Below are positions 8,849-17,799 of a stretch of 64,000 nt of DNA, piece after piece. Source of the stretch: Allobacillus halotolerans (GTDB taxonomy: Bacteria > Bacillota > Bacilli > Bacillales > Alkalibacillaceae). The notes beneath the pieces were generated by a model that saw only the letters and a list, made by a program, of their open reading frames with translations, ran no database searches and was not told where the DNA came from. Every line of letters begins with the position of its first letter. Within the stretch, counting starts at the first letter, position 1. The stretch lies in NCBI RefSeq assembly GCF_028743495.1, contig NZ_CP117968.1. One strand, written 5' to 3'. The position numbers and the translations under genes are program-made.

Positions 8849-9793
8849 ATGATCGAAATTGAAAAACCGCAAGTTGAAACGATTGAAATTAGTGATGATG
8901 CTACATTCGGAAAGTTCGTCATTGAACCGTTAGAACGTGGTTATGGAACGACAGTTGGGAACTCCCTTCGTCGTATTCTATTATCCTCATTACCTGGCGC
9001 TGCAGTGACGTCTGTCCAAATTGAAAACGTCCTTCATGAATTTTCAACTATTGAAAACGTCTATGAAGACGTGACGACAATTCTTTTAAACCTAAAAGAA
9101 TTATCGTTAAAAATTTACTCTGAAGAAGAGAAAACATTGGAAATTGATGTTCAAGGCGAGGGTGAAGTCTTCGCTCGTGATATTCAACATGATAGTGACG
9201 TAGAAATACTGAACCCAGACCTTAAAATTGCAACAATCACAGGAAACGGAAGTCTATCCATGAAAATCTTTGCTGAGCAAGGTCGTGGCTACCGTAAAGC
9301 AGATGCGAATAAACGCGATGATCAGCCGATTGGCGTTATTCCAGTAGATTCAATCTTTACTCCAGTTAAGAGTGTAACCTATCAAGTTGAAAACACTCGA
9401 GTTGGTCAAGTAGCAAACTACGATAAGCTAACACTGGATGTAAGAACTGATGGAAGCATTCGACCAGAGGAAGCAATTTCCTTGGGAGCTAAAGTCTTTA
9501 CAGAGCATTTGAATGTGTTTGTGAATATGACTGATGAAGCTCAACAAGCAGAAATCATGGTAGAAAAAGAAGAAGACCAAAAAGAAAAAGTGTTAGAAAT
9601 GACCATTGAAGAGTTAGATCTCTCTGTGCGTTCTTACAACTGTCTAAAACGCGCTGGAATCAACACGGTTCAGGAACTGACACAAAAATCCGAAGAAGAT
9701 ATGATGAAAGTCCGTAACTTGGGAAGAAAATCATTGGATGAAGTGAAATACAAATTGAATGATTTAAACCTAGGCCTACGTAACGACGATTAA
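8849..9793 (+). CDS. rpoA: DNA-directed RNA polymerase alpha subunit
   Basis: A 314-residue protein. The N-terminal dimerisation/assembly domain covers about residues 1-230, with the family signature GYGTTVGNSLRRILLSSLPG near residue 31. The C-terminal domain (about 250-310) with RSYNCLKRAGINTVQEL binds UP-element DNA and activators. Length equals that of B. subtilis alpha. GAAGGAGGG precedes the ATG. A promoter-like sequence lies ~120 bases upstream. Confidence 0.98.
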   Translation: MIEIEKPQVETIEISDDATFGKFVIEPLERGYGTTVGNSLRRILLSSLPGAAVTSVQIENVLHEFSTIENVYEDVTTILLNLKELSLKIYSEEEKTLEIDVQGEGEVFARDIQHDSDVEILNPDLKIATITGNGSLSMKIFAEQGRGYRKADANKRDDQPIGVIPVDSIFTPVKSVTYQVENTRVGQVANYDKLTLDVRTDGSIRPEEAISLGAKVFTEHLNVFVNMTDEAQQAEIMVEKEEDQKEKVLEMTIEELDLSVRSYNCLKRAGINTVQELTQKSEEDMMKVRNLGRKSLDEVKYKLNDLNLGLRNDD

Positions 9794-9835
9794 TCAAGAC
9801 AGCGATAAATCTTTCTGGTAAAGGAGGTTTTGAGA

Positions 9836-10201
9836 ATGGCGAAAGCAAAATTAGGCCGTCCAACAGATCAACGTCAAGCAATGCTACGTAATCTTGCAAC
9901 TGATCTGATTGTACATGAACGCATTGAAACAACAGAAGCAAAAGCGAAAGCATTACGCTCTGTTGTCGAAAAACTAATCACACTCGGTAAACGCGGTGAC
10001 CTACATGCTCGTCGACAAGCAGCTTCAGTCATCCGCAATGCAAAAGCGGACGAAGAAGAGTCACAATCCGCTTTACAAAAATTGTTTTCAGATGTCGCAC
10101 CTCGTTATGAAGACCGCCAAGGCGGTTACACACGTATCCTAAAACTAGGTGAGCGTAAAGGTGACGGTGCAAAAACGGTGATTATTGAATTAGTTGACTA
10201 A
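9836..10201 (+). CDS. rplQ: 50S ribosomal protein L17
   Basis: A 121-residue protein starting MAKAKLGRPTDQRQAMLRNL, the family N-terminus, with the ERIETTEAKAKALR signature. L17 lies near the tunnel exit. The ATG at 9836 is chosen over an in-frame start six bases upstream because AAAGGAGG is then correctly spaced. It ends the spc-alpha cluster and is followed by a terminator-like hairpin. Confidence 0.98.
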   Translation: MAKAKLGRPTDQRQAMLRNLATDLIVHERIETTEAKAKALRSVVEKLITLGKRGDLHARRQAASVIRNAKADEEESQSALQKLFSDVAPRYEDRQGGYTRILKLGERKGDGAKTVIIELVD

Positions 10202-10215
10202 TTGAATGATTAAGG

Positions 10216-10266
10216 GAAAAAGGGTGGTCAGTTGCCAGAAACATTGGACTGAGCCCTTTTTTATTT
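10216..10266 (+). terminator. Probable terminator of the alpha operon
   Basis: AAAAAGGG near 10217 can pair with CCCTTTTTT near 10254-10262, with partial pairing in between (GGTCAGT against a GGACTGAG region), followed by a T-rich run. The stem is imperfect, so efficiency is uncertain, but position directly after rplQ fits. Confidence 0.6.
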
Positions 10267-10319
10267 TGTGCAAAAATGGATCTAAAATATTTGTTTGGGT
10301 AAATACACAACTTAGCGTA

Positions 10320-10480
10320 GGTATCGATGATGATCACTGGTGTCAGGCGATTCGCTTACGGCGGGTGCTTGTACTCACAGGTCATGTGCGGTTCCCTTAT
10401 TTCTTGATCCGCAGGCGTCGCCGCCGATGCTCCTCGCCAGCTTTACGTTTGAACAAGCGGAATCTTATCCGCGAATAGAA
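10320..10480. other. GC-rich non-coding block, possibly a dispersed repeat
   Basis: This stretch is richer in GC than its surroundings and contains segments such as GGCGATTCGCTTACGGCGGG and CCGCAGGCGTCGCCGCCGAT. Segments of this style recur between genes in many Bacillaceae genomes, from memory; no second copy was found in this window. A short open frame runs across it but has no family features and no good ribosome-binding site. Confidence 0.35.
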
Positions 10481-10500
10481 CACTAAAATGGTGTACCATG

Positions 10501-10820
10501 TTTGATTAGGAGCACACTATTCGGGGGTAGCACAACTAAATTTAACTCTATCTTCGAATAGGAGCGCTTTAATCGGGGTTAGCACGACTAAATTTAGCTC
10601 TACCTTTGATTAGAAGCGCTCTATTCGGGGTTAGCACGACTAAATATAACTCTATCTTCGATTAGAAGCGCTCTATTCGGGGTTAGCACGACTAAATTCT
10701 ACTCTACCTTTGATTAGAAGCGCTCTATTCGGGGGTAGTACGACTAAATTTAGCTCTACCTTTGATTAGAAGCGCTCTATTCGGGGGTAGTACGACTAAA
10801 TTTAACTCTATCTTCGAATA
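10501..10820. repeat. Tandem array, six 52-bp units (family A)
   Basis: Six head-to-tail units of exactly 52 bases start at 10501, 10553, 10605, 10657, 10709 and 10761, followed by an 8-base partial unit. Each begins TTTGATTAG or a close variant, has AGCGCTCTATTCGGG in the middle and ends CTCTACC or CTCTATC. Units differ at a few positions, so the array is not a recent slippage product. There are no variable spacers. The same period recurs in a second array near 63.2 kb. Confidence 0.9.
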
Positions 10821-11096
10821 CCACATTACAAACAAAGTGGTATCTCCATCTTAATTGTGATCAATCTGCTGTATTGAATTCCGACTTTTACTGAAAAATG
10901 GTTTTGTAATTGGTTTGACAACGCTAAACGTTTATAAGAAGTACTCTCTAAAGAGCACTCCAACATGTGACTAAAACCGTATTAGTCATGAAATAACTCC
11001 TCATACGAAGCTAGAACCAGATCTATTACCAAATCGACTTGTCGGTATGATAAACTAACATTAGTGAAAGAGTACGGTGCCAAGGGAGCAACAGTG
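10821..11096. other. Intergenic leader before the ECF operon
   Basis: No gene is visible. It contains promoter-like pieces (TTGACA near 10917 followed by TATAAG at poor spacing; TATGAT near 11046), none convincing alone. Transcription of ecfA1 presumably starts here because the upstream operon ends at a terminator and repeat array. Confidence 0.4.
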
Positions 11097-11924
11097 ATGA
11101 TTGTATTTAACAAAGTGAGCTATTCATATGACAAAAATAGTGGAAATGCAGTAGATGAATTAAGTATGTCGATTGAACAAAATGAATGGATTGCTTTGAT
11201 CGGTCATAATGGTTCTGGTAAATCTACACTGGCAAAACTGATGAATGGCTTACTTCTTCCTACAAGCGGAACGATTTCAGTGGACGGGCTATCGTTGTCA
11301 GAAGATACCTATTGGGAAATCCGCAAGAAGGTCGGCATGGTTTTTCAGAATCCAGAGAACCAATTTGTTGGGACAACTGTCATGGATGATGTCGCGTTTG
11401 GTTTAGAAAACTTAGGTGTCACTCGAGAAGAAATGGTGAAACGAGTTTCTGCCGCATTAAAAGAAGTTGATATGTATTCATTTAAAGACCAAGCACCAAA
11501 TCGTTTATCTGGCGGGCAGAAGCAACGCGTCGCAATCGCTGGCATTCTAGCGATTATGCCAGAAGTGATCATTTTTGATGAGGCATCGACAATGTTGGAT
11601 CCGAATGGAAAGCAAGAATTATTGGAAACGATTAAAGGTCTTCGAAAAACAAAAAAGATGACGATTGTCTATATTACACATGACTTGAGTGAAGCAGCCT
11701 ACGCGGACCGAATCATTGTAATGAACGAAGGAAGACAGTGGATGAGTGGTAAACCGAGAGAAGTTTTCCAATACCAAAATGAGCTGTCCGAGATTGGATT
11801 GGAAATACCACTTATATCAAGTATATATGCAGGAATGAACGAGCATGGAGTTAAACTGGAGAAAGAACCATTACATATGAAAGAATTGGTGGATCAACTA
11901 TGGAAATTGTCTTCGAAAATGTAG
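11097..11924 (+). CDS. ecfA1: ECF transporter ATPase EcfA1
   Basis: A 275-residue ABC ATPase of the energy-coupling-factor module, which powers uptake of vitamins or metal ions through interchangeable S-components. Walker A is GHNGSGKST near residue 37, the signature is LSGGQKQR, and Walker B ends FDEAST, the form typical of EcfA1. ATG at 11097 follows AAGGGAG; a GTG just before it is possible. It overlaps ecfA2 by 25 bases. No S-component gene lies nearby, so substrate cannot be told. Confidence 0.95.
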   Translation: MIVFNKVSYSYDKNSGNAVDELSMSIEQNEWIALIGHNGSGKSTLAKLMNGLLLPTSGTISVDGLSLSEDTYWEIRKKVGMVFQNPENQFVGTTVMDDVAFGLENLGVTREEMVKRVSAALKEVDMYSFKDQAPNRLSGGQKQRVAIAGILAIMPEVIIFDEASTMLDPNGKQELLETIKGLRKTKKMTIVYITHDLSEAAYADRIIVMNEGRQWMSGKPREVFQYQNELSEIGLEIPLISSIYAGMNEHGVKLEKEPLHMKELVDQLWKLSSKM

Positions 11925-12766
11925 ATTTTATTTATCAACCGAATAGTCCATTTTCTCACCAAGCATTAAAAGATATCAGTCTGACGATAAAAGATGGAGA
12001 TTATGCTGCTTTTATCGGGCATACAGGGTCAGGAAAATCAACATTGCTACAACACTTAAATGGCATTCTACGCCCAACTTCGGGGACAGTTCGTATTGGC
12101 GATTTCGAGCTGACGACGAAGAAGAACAATGAGATTAAATCACTACGTCGAAAAGTTGGTGTAGTCTTTCAATACCCAGAGCACCAGTTATTCGAGGAAA
12201 CAGTTGAGAAAGATATTCTGTTTGGCCCTAAAAACTTTGGTATGGATGTTGAGGAAGCAAAGCATAATCTGCCAACTATTTTAGAAGAAGTCGGGTTACC
12301 GACAGACGTTCTCCAGCGCTCGCCGTTTGAATTAAGTGGTGGTCAAATGCGGCGGGTAGCCATCGCAGGAGTGCTCATTACGGAACCAAACGTATTGATT
12401 TTGGATGAACCGACGGCCGGTCTCGATCCAAGAGGTAGAAAGCAAATCATGAGTTTAATCGACTCGCTACATAAGAAAAAAAGAATGACAATCATTCTAG
12501 TGACCCATCACATGGAAGATGTTCTCCGTCACGCGAACCAGGCGTTTGTGTTAAACAAAGGAGAACTAGTGATGCAAGGAGAACCAGTAGAAGTATTCCA
12601 AGAAGAAGAACGTCTCCGAAAAATTGGACTTGGCATACCCGAAGAATTACAGCTAATTAATCAATTAAAGCAAACATTAGGTTTACCAATAACCTATCTT
12701 CATCAAAGTCCTAGCGAATTAGGAAAAGATATAGCAAAAGCTTTACACGCAGGAGGCAACCGATGA
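11900..12766 (+). CDS. ecfA2: ECF transporter ATPase EcfA2
   Basis: A 288-residue ABC ATPase, partner of EcfA1 in the asymmetric ATPase dimer. Walker A GHTGSGKST, the signature LSGGQMRR and Walker B LILDEPTAGLD are all intact. Its start lies inside ecfA1 and its end overlaps ecfT by four bases (ATGA), so the three genes are translationally coupled. The order ecfA1-ecfA2-ecfT-truA is conserved in bacilli downstream of rplQ. Confidence 0.96.
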   Translation: MEIVFENVDFIYQPNSPFSHQALKDISLTIKDGDYAAFIGHTGSGKSTLLQHLNGILRPTSGTVRIGDFELTTKKNNEIKSLRRKVGVVFQYPEHQLFEETVEKDILFGPKNFGMDVEEAKHNLPTILEEVGLPTDVLQRSPFELSGGQMRRVAIAGVLITEPNVLILDEPTAGLDPRGRKQIMSLIDSLHKKKRMTIILVTHHMEDVLRHANQAFVLNKGELVMQGEPVEVFQEEERLRKIGLGIPEELQLINQLKQTLGLPITYLHQSPSELGKDIAKALHAGGNR

Positions 12767-13560
12767 ATCAATCCTTTATCATTGGTCAATATGTACCAAA
12801 GGAATCACCTGTTCATGCGTTAGATGCACGTACCAAATTAGTGATCGTATTTTTTTACGTCCTCGTGACCTTTTCTGCTGAGACATTGAGTAGCTACTTG
12901 ATCTTATTTCTCTTTGCTGCATTTGGCGCGGTTATGTCTCGCGTACACCCTTTATTTATCGTGAAAGGCTTGCGTCCGATATGGTTTATCATCATATTGA
13001 CGTTTATCTTACACTTATTCATACAACGCCAGGGAGAGGTATTATTCTCGATTTTCGGATATGCGATTTACGACCAAGCGGTTATCCAAGCAGCAATCAT
13101 ATCATCCCGGTTATTTTTACTTATATTAATGACGTCACTGTTAACGTTAACAACGACACCAATTTCGATTACTGATGCGGTTGAAACATTACTGAAACCG
13201 TTAAAATCCATTAAATTACCTATTCATGAATTAGCCTTAATGATGTCCATCTCCTTACGCTTCATTCCAACATTGATCGAAGAAACGGACAAAATTTCGA
13301 AAGCGCAAGCATCTCGCGGTATTGATTTTCGTACTGGAAAGTGGCGTGACCGATTGAAGGCGATCTTTGCTTTGCTGATTCCGCTGTTTATCAGTGCCTT
13401 TAAACGAGCGGAAGACTTAGCTATGGCTATGGAAGCAAGAGGATACAGAGGAGATTATGGGAGAACGAAATTCCGTGAATTGAAATTTACGTCGCTTGAT
13501 TTAATCGTTTTTCTATTGTTTATCATCATCGTTATTGGATTCTTTTATTTCAATGGTTAA
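12763..13560 (+). CDS. ecfT: ECF transporter transmembrane subunit EcfT
   Basis: A 265-residue membrane protein with several hydrophobic segments near both ends and a long cytoplasmic coupling region. It contains the two Ala-Arg-Gly-type coupling motifs typical of EcfT, seen as QASRGID and MEARGYRG, which dock onto the ATPases. It links the EcfA1/A2 dimer to diverse S-components. It is the last gene of the ATPase module and is followed about 110 bases on by truA. Confidence 0.95.
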   Translation: MNQSFIIGQYVPKESPVHALDARTKLVIVFFYVLVTFSAETLSSYLILFLFAAFGAVMSRVHPLFIVKGLRPIWFIIILTFILHLFIQRQGEVLFSIFGYAIYDQAVIQAAIISSRLFLLILMTSLLTLTTTPISITDAVETLLKPLKSIKLPIHELALMMSISLRFIPTLIEETDKISKAQASRGIDFRTGKWRDRLKAIFALLIPLFISAFKRAEDLAMAMEARGYRGDYGRTKFRELKFTSLDLIVFLLFIIIVIGFFYFNG

Positions 13561-13668
13561 AAGCGATTAAAAGAACATTCAGCTTATGACGGTACCTTCT
13601 TAATGGAATATTTCTATTACCAAAACCTTCTCACTCAAGATGCTCAACTTAATAAAGGAGAATGTTCT

Positions 13669-14406
13669 GTGCAACGATTAAAAGTAAATATTGCTTATGA
13701 TGGAACTGGATTTGCTGGTTTCCAGGTACAAGTAAAAAAGAGAACGATTCAACTGGAGATTGAAAAAGCATTGGAAAAGATTCACCGCCAGCCGGTTCGG
13801 ATTTTCGCATCAGGCCGGACGGACTCTGGTGTCCATGCAAGAAGCCAATTCATTCATTTCGATACGGAACTAGAGCTTTCCGAACAAAATTGGGAAAATG
13901 CCCTTCGTACGACGTTTCCCGACGATATAACTGTCAAAAATGTTGAGAAGGTATCGAGTGACTTTCATGCTCGAAAAAACGCACGAGATAAAACGTACCG
14001 TTATTTTATCCGCAACACATCAGCCATAGATATTTTCATGAGGAATTTCGAATGGCATGTACCACAGAAATTGGATATCCAGAAGATGAAGGAAGCGGCT
14101 CTTCAAATCGAAGGCACGCATGATTTTACCCCGTTTTCTGCCTCTAAATCAAACGTCAAAGGCGATAAGACACGAACCGTGCATCATATACAACTTTTTG
14201 AAGAAGATGGTCGTCTGATGGTTGAGGTCAAAGGTAATGGGTTCTTGACCCATATGGTACGCATCATCGTCGGTACGCTGGTGGATATCGGACTAGGGAA
14301 AAAGGATTTAGATTGTATCGAAAAGGCATTTCAATCGAAAGATCGTAGACTTCTCGGCAGAACTTCACCGGGAAAGGGATTATTTTTATGGGAAGTGACG
14401 TATTAA
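13669..14406 (+). CDS. truA: tRNA pseudouridine(38-40) synthase TruA
   Basis: A 245-residue enzyme that converts uridines 38-40 of the tRNA anticodon stem to pseudouridine. The catalytic aspartate is in SGRTDSGVHAR near residue 51. The GTG at 13669, six bases after AAAGGAG, gives the family N-terminus VQRLKVNIAYDGTGFAGFQ; longer frames upstream carry no family sequence. In B. subtilis truA is followed directly by rplM; here a purB-purH pair intervenes. Confidence 0.95.
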   Translation: MQRLKVNIAYDGTGFAGFQVQVKKRTIQLEIEKALEKIHRQPVRIFASGRTDSGVHARSQFIHFDTELELSEQNWENALRTTFPDDITVKNVEKVSSDFHARKNARDKTYRYFIRNTSAIDIFMRNFEWHVPQKLDIQKMKEAALQIEGTHDFTPFSASKSNVKGDKTRTVHHIQLFEEDGRLMVEVKGNGFLTHMVRIIVGTLVDIGLGKKDLDCIEKAFQSKDRRLLGRTSPGKGLFLWEVTY

Positions 14407-14592
14407 GCATGTAAACAATATTTTTGCTTAAACATTATTTTTATTGACGGTATCAATATTTGGAAAACACCAATGATAAATTAAGAATTTATCAAGTTCC
14501 CCATGCTATGATGTACACATCAATGTCTGGGTGAGCATACAGAACAAATCATCAAACAAATCAAACGGCTGGAAAATCTGGAGGGACTTAGG

Positions 14593-15888
14593 ATGATCGA
14601 ACGTTATACAAGAGAAGAAATGGGAAAAATCTGGGCGGAAGAGAATCGATTTAAGGCTTGGTTGGAAGTAGAGATTCTAGCTTGTGAAGCTTGGGCTGAA
14701 TTAGGCGTCATTCCCAAAGCAGATGTACAGAAAATACGTGAAAATGCTGATTTTGATATCGAGCGGATTCAAGAAATTGAAGCGGAAACTCGGCATGATG
14801 TTGTCGCATTCACCCGGGCAGTTTCTGAAACGTTAGGAGAAGAGAAGAAATGGGTTCATTATGGATTGACTTCTACGGATGTGGTAGATACGGCTCTTTC
14901 CTATCAAATCCGGCAAGCTAATGAAATAATTCGCAAAGACTTAAACAAGTTTGTTGAGGTGTTGGCTGAAAAAGCGAAGGCCCATAAGCATACCATTATG
15001 ATGGGAAGAACGCATGGGGTTCATGCAGAACCTACGACATTCGGTTTAAAGTTGGCGCTTTGGTATGAAGAGATGAAGCGGAATGTCAAACGGTTTGAAG
15101 ATGCAGCTGAAGGAATTGAATTCGGAAAACTTTCCGGAGCTGTCGGTACGTATGCGAATATCGATCCATTTGTTGAACAGTATGTATGTGAAAAGTTAGG
15201 TATTCAGCCAGCACCGATTTCTACACAAACTTTGCAGCGTGATCGTCATGCTCATTACATCGCGACACTTTCCTTGATTGCAACTTCAATTGAAAAGATG
15301 GCTGTGGAGATTCGTGGCTTGCAAAAAAGCGAAACGCGGGAAGTGGAAGAGTTTTTTGCAAAAGGGCAAAAAGGTTCGTCTGCTATGCCGCATAAACGAA
15401 ATCCAATTGGCTCTGAGAATATGACAGGAATGGCACGTGTGCTTCGCGGTTATATGCAGACTGCTTATGAAAACGTTCCACTTTGGCACGAACGGGATAT
15501 TTCACACTCCTCTGCCGAACGGGTCATTCTCCCGGATGCAACGATTGCTTTGAATTATATGTTGAATCGTTTCACGACAATCGTCGAAAAGTTAACCGTT
15601 TTTGAAGAGAATATGCGTTCCAATATGGATAAAACGTTTGGATTAATCTTTTCTCAACGAGTATTATTGTCCTTGATCGATAAAGGATATGCCCGTGAAA
15701 AAGCCTATGATTTAGTTCAGCCTTTGGCCATGCAGGCATGGGAAGAAGGAACATCTTTTATTGATTTGGTGAAAGAGAATGAGGAAATTCAATCGTTACT
15801 TTCCCAAGAAGAATTGGATGATTGTTTTGACCCGACCTATCACTTGAAAAATGTAGATATGATTTTCGAACGTCTCGGTTTGGAATAA
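14593..15888 (+). CDS. purB: Adenylosuccinate lyase
   Basis: A 431-residue enzyme acting twice in purine synthesis: SAICAR to AICAR plus fumarate, and adenylosuccinate to AMP plus fumarate. The fumarase/lyase signature GSSAMPHKRNP lies near residue 262, and TSTDVVDTA and GRTHGVHAEPTTF are active-site segments. It has a GGAGGGACTTAGG site. It stands outside a full pur operon: only purH follows. The 186-base upstream gap shows no convincing PurR box or guanine riboswitch. Confidence 0.97.
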   Translation: MIERYTREEMGKIWAEENRFKAWLEVEILACEAWAELGVIPKADVQKIRENADFDIERIQEIEAETRHDVVAFTRAVSETLGEEKKWVHYGLTSTDVVDTALSYQIRQANEIIRKDLNKFVEVLAEKAKAHKHTIMMGRTHGVHAEPTTFGLKLALWYEEMKRNVKRFEDAAEGIEFGKLSGAVGTYANIDPFVEQYVCEKLGIQPAPISTQTLQRDRHAHYIATLSLIATSIEKMAVEIRGLQKSETREVEEFFAKGQKGSSAMPHKRNPIGSENMTGMARVLRGYMQTAYENVPLWHERDISHSSAERVILPDATIALNYMLNRFTTIVEKLTVFEENMRSNMDKTFGLIFSQRVLLSLIDKGYAREKAYDLVQPLAMQAWEEGTSFIDLVKENEEIQSLLSQEELDDCFDPTYHLKNVDMIFERLGLE

Positions 15889-16026
15889 AAGAAGTTCATG
15901 ATGAGGAAAAGCGAGCGGTTGTATGAAGAGAAAGGTATTCATTGAACCTTCCAGTTATCGAAAAATCACAAGAGATTTAGCAATTACTTTGTAGAAAAAA
16001 CCTAAAGTAATGGAAGGGTGACTAAC
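15889..16026 (+). other. purB-purH gap with possible gene remnant
   Basis: A 138-base gap holds a short open frame at 15898-15945 reading MMRKSERLYEEKGIH. Its KSE-LYE-K spacing resembles the N-terminus of PurC, the gene that follows purB in the B. subtilis operon. The match is short and could be chance. The purH ribosome-binding site GGAAGGGTG closes the gap. Confidence 0.25.
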
Positions 16027-17559
16027 TTGGGCATAAAACAACGTGCATTAATCAGCGTTTCGGATAAAGAGGGGATCATTGACTTTGCGAATCAACTCGT
16101 CAATTCAGGAGTTGAAATTGTGTCCACTGGTGGAACAAAAAAAGCACTTCAGGAAGCGGATATTCCGGTCATTTCAGTCGAAGATGTCACAGGCTTCCCA
16201 GAAATTTTGGATGGAAGAGTCAAAACGCTTCACCCAAATGTGCATGCTGGACTCTTGGCGAAACGAAATGAAGGGGAGCATATACAACAAATCGAAGAAC
16301 AAGGAATCACGCCAATCGATTTATTGGTCGTCAATCTGTATCCATTTAAAGAGACGATTGCTCGAAATGAGAGGACATTTGAAGAGTCCATAGAGAATAT
16401 TGATATTGGTGGACCTGCGATGCTGCGGGCAGCTGCAAAAAACCATCAAGACGTAACGGTTGTTGTGGATCCTCAGGATTATAACCGAGTTGCTGAATCA
16501 ATTGAAAAGGGATTAACTACCGAACTCAAAACTGAACTAGCTGCAAAAGTTTTTCGTCATACAGCTCACTACGATGCTTTAATCGCCGAATACCTGACAA
16601 AACAAACAGGTGATTCATTCCCTGAAACACAGACGTTTACATATGAACGGAAGGAACAATTAAGGTATGGCGAAAATCCTCACCAGCAGGCTGCTTTTTA
16701 TACTCATCCTTTAGCCGGGGATCGAACGCTCGCAAATGCCGAACAATTACATGGAAAGCCTTTATCTTACAACAACATTCAAGATGGCAATGCAGCCCTA
16801 GAAGTAATCGCCGAATTTGATGAGCCTGCAGCGGTTGCCATTAAGCATATGAATCCTTGTGGAGTGGGAGTAGGTGATACGGCATATGATGCTTATATGC
16901 GTGCTTATGAAGCAGACCCGGTATCCATTTTTGGTGGAATTGTTGCCATCAACCAGCCTGTTGAGAAAGATGTAGCTGAAAAATTAAAAGAAATATTTTT
17001 GGAAATTATTATCGCACCCGATTTTTCACAGGAAGCACTGGAAATACTTACGCAAAAGAAAAATATCCGATTGCTCAAGCTACCTTTTGATCAGCGCCCA
17101 AAGGAAAAGAAGGTGACATCCGTTGCTGGAGGTGTCTTAATTCAGGAGGAAGACCGACTGGAAGTTCATCCTGCAGATTGGACAGTAATAACCGAGAGAG
17201 AACCATCCGAATCAGAGTGGAAAGACTTAACGTTTGCGTGGAAAATCGCCAAGCATGTGAAATCGAACGCCATTTTGCTGGCGAAGGATGAAAAGACCGT
17301 CGGCGTCGGAGCAGGGCAAATGAACCGAGTGGGTGCTGCTAAAATCGCGATTGAACAAGCGGGTGAAGCGGCAAAAGGTGCGGTCATGGCATCTGATGCT
17401 TTTTTCCCAATGTCGGATACTGTAGAAGCAGCACAGTCGGCAGGAATCAAGACGATTATCCAACCAGGTGGCTCGATTCGTGATGAAGACTCTATTCAAA
17501 AATGTAATGAGTTCGGAATTGCGATGGTCTTTACGGGCAATCGCCACTTTAAACATTAA
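16027..17559 (+). CDS. purH: Bifunctional AICAR transformylase/IMP cyclohydrolase
   Basis: A 510-residue two-domain enzyme. The N-terminal MGS-like IMP cyclohydrolase domain (RALISVSDKEGI, STGGTKKAL) covers about residues 1-195; the C-terminal part is the AICAR formyltransferase with LRYGENPHQ and IKHMNPCGVG. It makes the last two steps to IMP. TTG at 16027 is preferred: the GTG nine bases upstream sits directly against the GGAAGG ribosome-binding site, and the TTG start gives the family N-terminus. Length is close to that of B. subtilis PurH. Confidence 0.95.
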   Translation: MGIKQRALISVSDKEGIIDFANQLVNSGVEIVSTGGTKKALQEADIPVISVEDVTGFPEILDGRVKTLHPNVHAGLLAKRNEGEHIQQIEEQGITPIDLLVVNLYPFKETIARNERTFEESIENIDIGGPAMLRAAAKNHQDVTVVVDPQDYNRVAESIEKGLTTELKTELAAKVFRHTAHYDALIAEYLTKQTGDSFPETQTFTYERKEQLRYGENPHQQAAFYTHPLAGDRTLANAEQLHGKPLSYNNIQDGNAALEVIAEFDEPAAVAIKHMNPCGVGVGDTAYDAYMRAYEADPVSIFGGIVAINQPVEKDVAEKLKEIFLEIIIAPDFSQEALEILTQKKNIRLLKLPFDQRPKEKKVTSVAGGVLIQEEDRLEVHPADWTVITEREPSESEWKDLTFAWKIAKHVKSNAILLAKDEKTVGVGAGQMNRVGAAKIAIEQAGEAAKGAVMASDAFFPMSDTVEAAQSAGIKTIIQPGGSIRDEDSIQKCNEFGIAMVFTGNRHFKH

Positions 17560-17662
17560 ACCAAAACAATTGAATCCTGGTGACTGGCGTTGACTATGGT
17601 CATTGCAACCCGAGTTTAACCGTTGAAAAATGAATGAAGATGAAGATAAACCAATATATGAC

Positions 17663-17704
17663 TTGACAAAGATGCCATAGGTATTATAATATATGCTATG
17701 GCAT
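17663..17704 (+). promoter_or_regulatory. rplM-rpsI promoter with overlapping palindrome
   Basis: TTGACA (17663-17668) and TATAAT (17685-17690) with a 16-base spacer form a near-consensus sigma-A promoter. A perfect 9-bp inverted repeat, ATGCCATAG (17672-17680) and CTATGGCAT (17696-17704), brackets the -10 box. Because transcription should start within the second arm, the RNA could not form the hairpin, so a DNA-binding operator is more likely than a leader structure. No regulator is known to me for this motif. Confidence 0.65.
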
Positions 17705-17799
17705 TTTATCATAACCACGTAATAGCCCCGGAAAACTATTCGTGTTAGATAAATTGAAAAACGTAAAATAAACGGATTGAAATATAGGAGGGAAAACAC

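Noticed and set aside
10206..10478. A 90-codon open frame after rplQ
   Set aside because: It runs through the rplQ terminator, and its composition (RRRRRRCSS) reflects a GC-rich non-coding block.
10501..10820. CRISPR array
   Set aside because: Units are contiguous with a fixed 52-base period and no spacers, and no cas genes are near.
14407..14592. Guanine riboswitch or PurR box before purB
   Set aside because: No purine-aptamer core or CCGAAC-type boxes were found by eye.
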